From Streptomyces sp. RKAG293 (GTDB taxonomy: Bacteria > Actinomycetota > Actinomycetes > Streptomycetales > Streptomycetaceae), in contig NZ_JAJOZB010000001.1 of NCBI RefSeq assembly GCF_023701745.1, positions 7,611,001 through 7,675,000 of the forward strand: DNA of 64,000 bases, in the 5' to 3' direction. This document shows, in pieces, positions 24,681 through 36,600 of this stretch (its first letter is position 1; every line of letters starts with the position of its first letter). The notes under the pieces are model-generated. The model saw nothing but the letters and a program-made list of their open reading frames with translations, did not search any database and was not told the origin of the DNA. The position numbers were made by a program, and so were the translations under genes.

Positions 24681-27600
24681 ATGGCAAGCGCGGATTCCGT
24701 ACTCGACACCATCAGCATCGACGACATGATCGAGCTGGCCAACGCGTGGATCCGGCTCGGCGACGAGCTCCACGAGCGCAGGGTCGCCGTCGGCGGCCAC
24801 CTGGGCGGCCTCGGCATGACCGGCGCCGCCGGCGACCAGGCGCACCGGGCATGGGACGAGGCGCTCGGCAAGACCATCGACGAAGCCGCCGAGACCGCCT
24901 GGACGATCGGCCAGACCATCCAGCGCTACGCGGACGAGCTGCACAAGGCCGCCGACGAGTACGCGAAGAAGATCAACGCCTCCATGTGGGCCAACCTCAT
25001 CGGCGCCCTCCTCGGCCTGGCCTTCCTGTTCGTCGGGCCGCTGCTCAGCGGCCTGTTGACGATGATCAGCTCACTGCTGAGCCGGCTGATCCCGGTGCTC
25101 GCCCAGCTGGCCGCCCGCCTCGGTACCGTGGGCACCGCGATCGCCGGCGGCCTCGGCGGCGCCGCGACCGGCGCCGCGCTCAACCTCGGCATCGACGTCG
25201 CCGTCGGGGAGGCGGGCGCCGCCATCGCGGGCACCGACTACGACGTCGACTGGGGCGCCGAAGCGTGGAGCATGGGCCTGGGCGCGATCCTGGGCGGCGG
25301 CTTCGGCGCCTTCTCCGGTTTCCGTTACAAGCCGAGCCCGACCACCCCCGCCCGGGCCCCCGAGGGCGGCGTCCCGACGCCCACTCCCCGAGGAGAAGCG
25401 ACCCCCGGGCTCGGCTCCAACCCCGCGATGATCGGCGGCGGCCCGCACGTCACCCCGCCGCCGCGGCTGTCCGGCGGCGAGCACGCGGCCCCCAGCCCCG
25501 GCGCCCTGGGCAAGGGGGACGGCGCCGTCGCCCCCGGCCCGCTCGACCTGAAGGGCGGCGGCGTGTCCGCCAACCCGTCGCATCCCACCAACAGCGGAGC
25601 CGGCGCGGGCCACACGGATGGCGTCACCGCGCCCAACCCCGGTGCGCGGAGCGAGAGCCCCGCCACCAGCACACCGCCGCCGGTCGGTGGGCGCTCCAAC
25701 GCCGGCGGGACCGGCGGCTCCCCGGTTCCCCACAGCCCGGAGCTGGGCGCAGCCACCCCGCAGCATTCCGGCGGGTCCCCGGCGAGGCCGGAGTCCCGTC
25801 CGGTCAACCCGGCCGGTTCCGAGGTGTTCGCGGGGCAGGGTCAGCGGTTGGGTGGTCCGCAGGCGAACCCGCACGGGACGCCGGAGCCGAGTGGTGGCGG
25901 GCAGGCGCCCGCTGCGGGGAAGCCGGTCAACCCGGCCGGCTCTGAGGTGTTCGCGGGGCAGGGTCAGCGGTTGGGCGGTGCGCCGAGGAACCCGCACGGA
26001 ACTCCGGAGCCGAGTGGTGGTGGGCAGCCGCCGACCGCGGTGAAGCCGGCCAATCCGGCCGGTTCTGACGTGTTCGCCGGCCCGGGCCAGCGGTTGGGCG
26101 GTCCGCAGGCGAATCCACACGGGACGCCGGAGCCGAAGCCGGCGCCTGCGGAGGGAAGCCCGAAGCCGAGTGGTTCCGGTGGGACGGATCCGTTCGCGGG
26201 GCCGGGTCAGCGGTTGGGTGGTCCGCAGGCGAACCCGCACGGGACTCCGGAGCCCAGTGGTGGGGGCAGCCGCCCACCGCGGGGAAGCCGGCCAACCCGG
26301 CCGGTTCCGACGTGTTCGCCGGCCCAGGACAGCGGTTGGGCGGCCCGCAGGGGAACCCGCACGGCACCCCCGAACCGCAGCCCGCCAAGGGCTCGTCGTC
26401 CGGCGGCCCTGGGGCGGCGGACACGTCCGCCGGCGGCCGGGGCTACGACTACCCCGCGACGGACACCAATCGCCCGCCCGCTGAGGCCGGTGGCAGTACT
26501 CAGCAGTCCGGTGCCCCGACGCCCGCGGACCCGTTCGAGGGCCGCGGGCAGAACCTCGGCACACCACCGGCCGACCCGCACGGCACCGCGCAGCCGCGCC
26601 CGAGCGGCGGGAACCGTCCCGGGGAGGGGATCCCCGACAGCGGTGGTGCCAAGCCCCCGACGCGTTCGGGACCCGGCTACGACCGCCCGGCCACCCTCGG
26701 CGACACCTCCGGCGGCACGCCCGGGGGTAGCCGCGGAACCGGGGAGGGCGGCGGGAACCTCCGCGCCAACGAGGGCAGCAGCACCTACGTCGAGACGCAG
26801 CCGCCCGGCTCCCGGCCCGGTCCCGGGGCAGGCGACAGAACCACTGGGGACGGCGGACCTTCGTCCTCATCCTCGTCCGCAGCCGCGGGGCCCGCGGAGA
26901 CCTCCGCGCCGAAGACCACCCAGGGCACACCCGATCCGGGCCCGGCCGGAGCCACGTCCTCCGGCCCGGCCCGGACCGAGGGCGCTTCCGAGGGGAACGG
27001 CGGAGCGCGCCCGACTCCGGCGCAGCCCGGCCTGCCGGAGCCGTCGGCACCGGCCGGCGGCGCGCGCGGCGGCGACTCGGAAGGTGCCCCCGTCCCACAG
27101 AGCGGCCTGCCGGTTCCGGGCGGACGCCCGGCCCAGCAGCCGGGCGCCGACACGGGCCGCCCTGCCTCCGTGACGCGGCCCGGGGACGACGGGACCACTT
27201 CGGTGTCCCCGTCCGGGACCGCGCCGTTGGGATCGTCTGCACCGACCGAATCCGGTGGTACCACGCAGCGCGGAGCGCAGTCCTCGGCGACCCCTCCCGC
27301 CGCCAACACCGGGAGCGGCCCGGACAGCAGCGAGGGCACGGTTCCGCCGGTCGCCCCGGTCGCCCCGGTCGCCCCGGTCGCCCCGGTCGCCCCGGTCGCC
27401 CCGGTCACTCCCGTGTCTCCGGTCGCCCCGGTGCCTCCGGCGGCCTCCGCGCCGGCCACGTCCGCTCCGGCCGCTCCCGTCGCATCTAGCGCCCCCATCG
27501 CACCGACCGCAGCCACGGCACCCACCGCACCGACCGCAGGAACCGGTGGGGCGCCCACCGTGGCAGGTGTGCGGCCCGCCAACCCCACTACGGTGGCGTC

Positions 27601-30600
27601 CGGTTCGAGGGCCACGGCCACCTCGGGGAGTACCTCGGGGAGTACCTCGTCCGGACCGGTGGAGCCGTCGGCACCGGCGACGGACGGCACCTCGTCCGCG
27701 GGCAGTTCCGGCACCAGCGGGACGTCCACCACCGGTGAGACACCGGCGGCGGGCACGTCCGCCTCCCGCCATCCGGGCGCGGCGCGGTTCGACATCGACA
27801 CGGCGCGGGCGCGGCTCGACGACCCCTCAGTGCCTGAGGAGCGGCGGGAAACCTCCCTCCAATGGGCCGCGGACGCGGTGCTGGACCGGATCGGTCACGT
27901 GGCGCCGGGCGACAACCCGCTGGGTGTGGTGCCACGGGTGGAGGAGGTCATCGAGCTGGTCGCGGCCGAGCACCTGCGGGGTGGACACCTGCCCGCAACG
28001 GCCTTGCTGGGCTCTCTCGTTCAGGGTCCGCAACCCCTCGTCCCGCCCCCCGTCGAGCAGGCATCGGTGCAGGTCCCGCAGGGCACCCACCTGGCACCGC
28101 CGTCCGGTCGGGCGAGCGTGGACCCGGTCCGGGACTGGGAGCAGATCTCGGCCGTTTCCGGGCAGCGGCGCTCCGGCGCGCTGCGCGGCATCGACGAAGC
28201 GGTGCGGCGGTTGGGCCCGGCCGCCGGCCGGCGTGACCTGGAGCAGGTGCTCGCCGCTGTCCGGACGTGGCAGAACGAGAAGTCGCCGGCGAGCAGTCGT
28301 TGGGCGGCGGTCGGGCAGCTCGAGGCCGCAGTGCGCGGTCGGCTGGATGCGGTGAACCCGCCGCGCCCCGGCGCGCAGGCCGGTCCCAGCGCACCGGCCG
28401 GATCCTCCGCACCGGCCGGATCCTCCGCGCAGGCCGGGTCGTCCGCGCAGGGGCACGCAGGCCCTGCACCGGCGGTGGTCCCTGCGGGGCCGCGTCCCGT
28501 CGAGGTGGAGGGTTTTGCGCCCGCGAGTGGTTTCGAGGCGGAGCTGCATCGGTTCCGGGTGGGGGTGCCGGCGGGGGAGGACCTGTTGTCCTACGGCGAT
28601 GTCGTGGTGCTTCCCGGGCTGCTGAAGATCACCTTGGACCGGGTGGGAGACATGGCCGTCCTGGAGGTGGTGTCCGATCCGGCGCGTGGACTCGTTCGGG
28701 GACATTCCGACGGTCGGGCCGAGCGGTCGGAGGTGTTGGCCGCGTTCCGCAGGGTGCGGGTGCTGCTGGACGCAGCGGTGCCGGGTGCGACGCTGGCGCG
28801 GATCTTCTCGGCGTCGGAGGGTTTCCAGGTCGCGGTGGATGCGGAGGATCTGCCGGTGCGGGGTGGTAGGGCCAACGCTGGGGAGACGATTCTGGTCCAT
28901 CACACCGCGACGACTCCGCTGAGCGGGGTGATCCGGTTCCTGCAGCATGTCGGCGCTCGCATGCGGCGTGAGTCGGAGCCGGTGCAGATCGCGCACCAGG
29001 ATCTGCAGGGCGCGGTGCGGTTCGGCCAGGCCGTCCTTCCACGGTTCCAGCAGTGGCTGGCCGGCCGCCCGGATCTGGCGGGTCAGGTGAATGTGTGGGA
29101 CGCCGATGAGGTGGCCGGCGCACTGGTCCTCGGGTACACGCAGGTCGCAGCGGCGGTACGCGACACCGAACCGGGGCGTCCCCGGGCGAAGGACTTCACG
29201 GCGGGCGCTTCCCGGGAGTCCTTGCAGGCGGTCCGGGCCGGGCTGGGCGTGGTGCCGAGGGTGTTCCTGGAGAGCGACGCCGGTTGGCTCGCGGGCGAGT
29301 TCGAGCGCACTCTTCGCGCCGACATAGGAACGACCGAGGGGTTGCTGAACCGGCCGCTGCATTTCTACAACGAGGCGACGATCGGGAACTACCTCGACAA
29401 CCTGCTTCGCGCGGTTCCGGAGCGGCTCGTCGACCAGTATCAGGCGCTGAGGATCCGTTCCCACTTCGGTGTGCTGGACGGCAACCCGGAGGAGGGGAGC
29501 GGGAATCCGCGTATCGTGCCGTCGGTCGTCCGGGTGGAGACCCGGCCCTACGCGTCGGCCCAGTCGACCGAGGACACCATCGAGGAGGAGCACAACACTC
29601 TGGCGGAGCTGTCCCTCGAGCTCTACAACGACGCCCGCCGGCAACACGGACTCCCTCCGGTCGGCGGCCCGGTGGCACAACCGGCCCCCGCCGCCGCAGG
29701 CACGTCGTCCGCAACAGCGCGCCCGGCGCCCCCGACGACCACGACCGTGCTGGAACAGCCCGCCACCCACGTGTCGCCCACGACGGAGACATCCGCCCGC
29801 GCGCTCCCGGCTCCCCTCTCCGACCTCGCCACCCGGCTGCCCGGGATGACGGCCGAGGAACGGTCCCGGGAACTGACGCTGCTCCCAGCGGCCCAGCTGG
29901 ACGTGCTGGCCGCCGACGAAGGACTGGTCACCGGCCTGCGGGACCACCTGCCGCCCGCCGCCTTCGCCGGCACGGCCGCCCAGCTCCTGGTACGGGTGCC
30001 CGAGGGGGTCGAACAGCCGGTCTCCGCCCGGCAGGAGGCGCAGGACCGGATCGCCGGCATGCTCGCCGACCCCGAGGTGGCCGCGCGCCTGCTGACCGGG
30101 GGCACCCGGATCATCGTCGTCCCCCGGGACGTCCCGATGACCGCGCTCGGCCCGTTCGCCGCACTGCGCGGCACCCGCATCGAGGGACGGCCCCTCGAAT
30201 CCCTGCGCGGCATCCTCCACAACGGCCAGGTCGCGGCCACCGAGGAGAACCTGCTGGGGGAGACCACCGGGGTGCCCGGCGACGGTGTCTACCCGGACGG
30301 CTACTCCACCACCACCCACGAGTTCGCGCACGCGATCCACGAGCGTGGTCTGAGCGCGGCGGACCGTGCGATCATCGCGGGCGCCTACCGGGCCACGGTG
30401 GACCAGGGCACGGCCGCGCACTGGCCGGACGGTCCGCTGCGCGACCCCTCCGGCGTCCGCGCCGGTGCCAACTACTCCTCCCGCGACGAGCACGAGTACT
30501 TCGCCCAGCTCAGCAACGCCTACCTGGGCACGAACACCGGCACCGACCCGTACACCGGGGCACTCCGTAACAACGGCGCGGACTGGGTGCGGACGTACGA

Positions 30601-33600
30601 GCCCGGCCTGCTGCCCCTGCTGGAGCGGCTCTACGGTCCGCCGCAGGAGAACAGGGCCCGGGCGAACCCCGTCACCGCGGTGCAGGCCGAGAACGAGACT
30701 TGGGCCGGCTTCCGGGCGCTGTGGGACCGGGCCGAGCAGGAACTGCGGCCTCAGCCCCATGCCCCGATGCCGCCGGTCACGGACACGCAGGAGAGCTCCG
30801 TCCCGGACCAGGGGTCCTCCGCGCCCCTCGCCCCGGAAGAGGTCCGTCCGGCGCCGGGGACCGGGACCGGGGACCCGATCCGGGACTGGGAGCAGATGTC
30901 GGCGGTACCCAACCAGATCCGGTCCGGCCCCCTGCGGGCCATCGACAAGGCGGTACGGCAACTGCAGCACGACCCCGGCGCCCCGGCCCTGAACCGGGTG
31001 CTCGCCGCTGTCCAGACGTGGCAGGCGGGCAAGTCTCCGGCGAGCAGCCGCTGGCCGGCGGTCGCGCAGCTGCAGGCCGCGGTCCAGGGCCGGCTCGACG
31101 CGTCCCGTCGGCCCGCCGCGCACGGTGAGAGCTCCGCGCAGGGCGCGGCACGGGAAGCCGCCTCGGCGCGGGGTGCCGCAGTGCCGGCCGTGCAGCCGGC
31201 GTCCGCGTCCGTTGCCGTTGCCGGCGCGACCGCTTCGGTCGAGGTGGAGGTGGAGGGTTTCGCGCCCGCGAGTGGTTTCGAGGCGGAGCTGCATCGGTTC
31301 CGGGTGGGGGTGCCCGCGGGGGAGGACCTGTTGTCCTACGGCGATGTCGTGGTGCTTCCCGGGCGGTTGGCCATCACCTTGGACCGGGTGGGCGCCATGG
31401 CTGTTCTGGAGGTGGTGTCCAGGCCGGCGCGTGGGCTGGTGCGGGGGCACTTCGACGGTCGGGCCGAGCGGTCGGAGGTGTTGGCCGCCTTCCGCAGGGT
31501 GCGGGTGCTGCTCGCGTCGGCACCTTCGGGTGCCACCCTGGCGCGGATCTTCCCGGCGTCGGAGGGCTTCCAGGTCGCGGTGGATGCGGAGGATCTGCCG
31601 GTGCGGGGTGATCGGGCCAACGCCGGGGAGACGATCCTCGTGCACCACACCGCGACCACTCCGCTGAGCGGGGTGATCCGGTTCCTCGAGCACGTCGGCG
31701 CTCGCATGCGGCGTGAGTCGGAGCCGGTGCAGATCGCCCACCAGGATCTGCAGGGGGCGCTGCGCTTCGGGCGTTCTGTCGCTCCCCGCTTCCAGCAGTG
31801 GCTGGCCGCGCGCCCCGATCTGGCGGGTCAGGTGGATGCGTGGGACGCCGATGAGGCCGTGGGTGCCCTTGTCCTTGCGTACACACAGGTCGCAGCGGCG
31901 GTTCGGGACACCGAACCGGGGCGTCCCCGGGCGAAGGACTTCACGGCGGCCGCCTCCAGGGAGTCCCTGCAGGCGGTCCGGGCCGGGCTGGGTGAGGTGC
32001 CGCGCGCGTTCCTGGAGAGCGACGCCGGTTGGCTCGCGGGCGAGTTCGAGGGAACCCTCCGCGGCGACATGGGGACGACCGAAGGTCTGCTGAACCGGCC
32101 GCTGCGCTTCCACAAGGAGGCGACGATCCAGCACTACCTCGACAACCTGCTCCTCGCGGCCCCTGCTCAGGTCATCAGTCAGTATCAGGCGCTCAGGATC
32201 CGCACTCACTTCCGTGTGCTGGACGGCAACCCGGAGGAGGGGAGCGGGAATCCGCGTATCGTGCCGTCGGTCGTCCGGGTGGAGACCCGGCCCTACGCGT
32301 CGGCCCGGTCGACCGAGGACACCATCGAGGAGGAGCACAACACTCTGGCTGAGCTGTCCCTCGAGCTCTACAACGACGCCCGCCGGCAACGCGGACTCCC
32401 TCCGGTCGGCGGCCCGGTGGCACAACCGGCCCCCGCCGCCGCAGGCACGTCGTCCGCAACAGCGCGCCCGGCGCCCCCGACGACCACGACCATGCTGGAA
32501 GAGCCGGCCACCCAGGCGCCCGTCACTCACGTGCCCCCCACGACGGAGACACCCGCCGTCTCGGAGCACCAACCGGCAGGTGTGGAGGCCCAACTCGCCG
32601 AGCACGGACTCCTCCCGGTGTACATTCCCGCCGACGGAGACGCGCTGGCGAACGCGCTGATCGCCGTAGCGCCGAAGGAGAGCGGGCAGGTCGTCGGGCA
32701 GAGCCGGCCCGCCGCTCCGGCGGAGCTGCGCGCCCAACTCGCCGACGCGCTCGCGGCCGACCTGGGCAGGGAGCCCGCCGCGCGCGGGCTGCTGTCGCCG
32801 GGGACGGTGCCGAACGGGCCGGACGGCGCACCGCTGCTGCCCGGAACGGCTGCCGGGGTCAGCGCGGACGAGATCGTCCGCGGGGTGCGGACCGGGAGCG
32901 GACCCGCCTCCTCGGACTGGCTGACCCTCGCGGTCGGGGCGCCCGGGCTGCGGCTGCGGATCACCGTACTGTCGCCGTCCGGTGCCCCCTGGACGGTCGG
33001 ACCCGCCGACGGACGCCCTGTCGTCCTCCTCCAGCAGGAGCGGCCCGGGCCCTACACCGCCCGCTGGGTGGCGACCGAACCCGTAGCCGCGGCCGAGCAG
33101 GCCCGGCGCCCCCGCCAGGAGAGCGCGGACGAGACCTCCGGGGCCACCCGGGGCGGTACGTCCTCCGCCGCGCCATCGGCCGCGACCCCGGGAACGGCCC
33201 GGAGCGCCGTCGGGTCGCCCCCGGCCACCCCCGTGGCCAGGCAGGCCGCAGCCTCCAACCCGGCGCGGCCCGCGGTCTTCTTCGGCCCCGACCCCCGGCC
33301 GGTGACGCCCACTCCGGCCGCCGCCGCGACGGAGAACCCGCCTCCCGTACCGGAGACCTCGCCGGCCCCCACCATCACGACAACCGCCGCGCCCGCCCCC
33401 GAGAACGCCCTCGTCCCCGCCGCCCACGATCCCGGCGAAGGCAGCTCCCGCGACGCCACAGCCGTCGGCAGCAGCGGCGGCGGCAGCGGTGGCGGGTCGG
33501 GCTCCGGGTCCGGGTCGGGCTCCGGGTCCGGGTCCGGAAGAGCCCCCGTGGCCCCAGAGAGCGCCGCCGCCGCGCCCCGCGCCCTGTCGCCCTACGTCCG

Positions 33601-36600
33601 CGACTACGGCGCCCGGCACGACGGCCTCGTCGGGCTGGTGCCCCACGAGCCCGTTCCCGAGGACGTACTCGCCGCGCTCCACCAGCAGGTGCTGACCGCC
33701 CTGGGCGTGGCGCCCGGTGCCGCCGAGGCAGCGGTGCGAGGGCAGCTCGCCGAGCAGCTCAGCTCCCCGGAGATCGCCATGCATCTGGCTTATGTGCGGA
33801 GCTCGCGCGGGCATCGCGTCACGGTCACCGTGGACGGCACGGAGCACACCGTCGACGTCCGGCTGCGCCTGACCGACCCGCGGCATGCCACGCGCCAGGG
33901 AACCCTGGGCGAGGTACCGCGTACGACGAAGTCGGAGCGGCAGGGCGACGGCGGACAGGCCTCCTCCGCGGGCGAGAGCTCCGGCACGCTGCGGACGGTC
34001 CCGGTCCCGTGGACCGGGATCTACAACGGACCCGCCGGGCCACTGCGCTGGTTCGACGGGGCGCTCACCCTCAACCTGACGCACCATCAACTCACGCAGT
34101 CCACGACGGTCAGTGAGGGCGTCACGACCACGACCATGGAGCGCGCCAACGACCCCGCGCACGCCGTCGACTTCACCGGCCGGTGGCAGGTACGGGTGGA
34201 CACCGACCGGAACGCGCCGGGGGACACCTGGGGCGCCGAGCGGGGCCACGGGCCGCTGACCGTCTGGTTCTCCGAGCACCGGGCCTTCGACCACGGCGGC
34301 GCCGGCGGCCCGCTGCCGGAGCCCGCCGGGCTGGACGACCTCCCCCTGTGGGGCGTGGACGCCGTCGGCGAACCGGGCAGACTGCTGGACCAGGTGCTCG
34401 ACGACGCCGCCTTCGCCGCCCTGCACAACCTGGGCGCGGACTCCCGGCGCGAGCTGGAGGAGTTCCTCGCCGAGAGGATGCTGCGCGCCTCCCTCCCGAT
34501 GCAGCGGGACCGCGGCGTGTACTCGCCCGTGCTGCTGGACGACAGCGGCAACGCGCTCGGCGTGCTCCGGCTCGCCGCCACCGTGCGGCCGGGGGACGCG
34601 AGCGCGCAGACCCCGGACGGCCAGTTCCGGCTGGAGTCCTGGCTCACCTACTCCTCCGGCGTGGACCGCTCGGCGCGGCTCACCAACGGCATCGGGCTCG
34701 ACGGCAGCGGCGGGCCGTCGTTCACGTCCGACCACGCGCCCGGCCACCCGTCCGCCGCCACCCGCACGGGCGGTGGCGTCTACGCGAAGGCCGGTGTCTC
34801 CTGGCAGTCCAACGACTCGCTGAACACCAGCAACAAGGCATCGCTGATGCACGGCCTCTACTCGGACAGCAACCATCTGCTGATCCCGGGGGACGTCACG
34901 TACCGGATCACGCTCGTCCGCCCGGGCGGCGGCGAGATCACCCGCTCCTACGGTCCGTGGCGGGAGGGCGTCCAGCTGCGGCTGCTGCCGCGCGGTGTCG
35001 CCAACGGCCGGGCTCCCGGGGCGAACGAGCTGCGCGGGCTCCCCGGCCACCTGGAACACCTCGAAAGCATCGGCTTCTCCGCCGTGCCCCTTGCCGTCAA
35101 CGGCACGGAGCAGATGTTCCGGAGGGCGGAGGAATGGCTGCGCCAGGAGGGATTCCTGCCGCCGCGGGAGCACGGCTACACGGTGAACGAGCCGCGGGTG
35201 CAGTCCCAGCTGGCCAACCTGCGGCGGTTCGAGCAACTGCGCTCCAGGCTGGGCCAGGCCGCCGCGCTGCCGGACGCCGTCGAGGGCGGCCGGCCCGTCT
35301 GGTTCGAGCTGCCCGGCCACCTGAGCGGCAGCCGCCGCGTCCAACTGCGCTTCACCGCCGCCCGGGACCGGACCCCACGCCCCGGTGAGGTGGGCACACC
35401 GCCCGCCGTGCACACCCGGCATCTGCCGGACGTCCGGATCACGGGATTCAGCTCCCACGAGGCACGCGGCACCCGGCAGAGCGGCACCCAGGTCGGCGGC
35501 ACGGTGGGTGGCGGGGGTGGTCCCCGCTGGGCGCTGGCGGACGGCGGTTGGGCGCTGGACTCCACCGGCGAGTACGTCCGGGGCGCGCAGCGCTCGAGTT
35601 CCGCGACCGCCGGATCCGCGGTGACGGACCAGCTCACCAGCACGGTCAGCGGCAGCACCGAACTCTTCGCCGTCCCGGCCCGGTTCGCGCTGAACCTCTA
35701 CGAGGGCGCCGCCGAGGACCCGCTGGTGCGCTTCGCCGATCCGGCTTCCGACCCGGCTTCGGCCCCCGCGCCCGGCGAGGCCCGGCCCGCGCCGACCGGG
35801 CCGCTGGGCCTCCCGGCCGCCCCGGCGAGGCAGCTGACCGTCGCCGGACACGTCACGCTGGCCGTGCCGCACCACCGCACGCTCCCGGCGCAGGGCCGGA
35901 TCGTGCCGCCGCCCACCCTGGACGTCATCCGCACGCCCCGCACCGACGGCGGACCGCAGGACGACACCGTGCGGTCCGGCCTCACGGACGCCGCAGGACA
36001 GCCGCAGCCGGGGCTGATCCGGCTCCCCGACGACGCGCTCGTGGACACCTTCCGCGGCAGCGCCGCCCTGCGGGAGGCGTTCCGGCAGCTCGTCACCGGG
36101 ACCTACCCCGGCCACCCGCCCGCCGGGGCGTTGGGCCGCCGACTCCACACGTTCAGCGGCCGGATGCCCGACCTGGTGACGGCACCCGGCACCTGGCTGG
36201 GCGAGTACCTGGCCGGCCCCGCCGCCGGGAACCAGGGCGCCTTCGCCGGCGAGGTCCTGAACCAGCACGTGCGGGTCGCCAACCTGCTCGCCCGAGCGCA
36301 GCAGATCTTCAACGGCTCCTATCTCATCGAGGGCCTGGTCCTGCCCGGACTCGGCGCCGACCAGGAACTGTCCCTGGAGATCACCGGCTACCTGCACCAC
36401 GCCACGCACGGCGGCTCCTTCCGCAGCCAGGGCAAGACCGACCTGACCGCGAGCGACGCGTCCGCCCAGCAGCGCTCCGTCGCCACGTCCCATCAGTTCG
36501 GGGGAGGACTCACCGCGCTCCAGGCGGTGCCCACCCCTCCCGTCGGCGGCCCGCCGCCGCGGGCCTCGCAGGCCAACCCGGGCCTGCGGGTCGCGGGCAC

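Noticed and set aside
26312..26400. Independent start of the second half of the giant gene at GTG 26312
   Set aside because: The GTG is the Val of a repeat unit (VFAGPGQ), with no ribosome site. The repeat comparison shows a one-base break instead.
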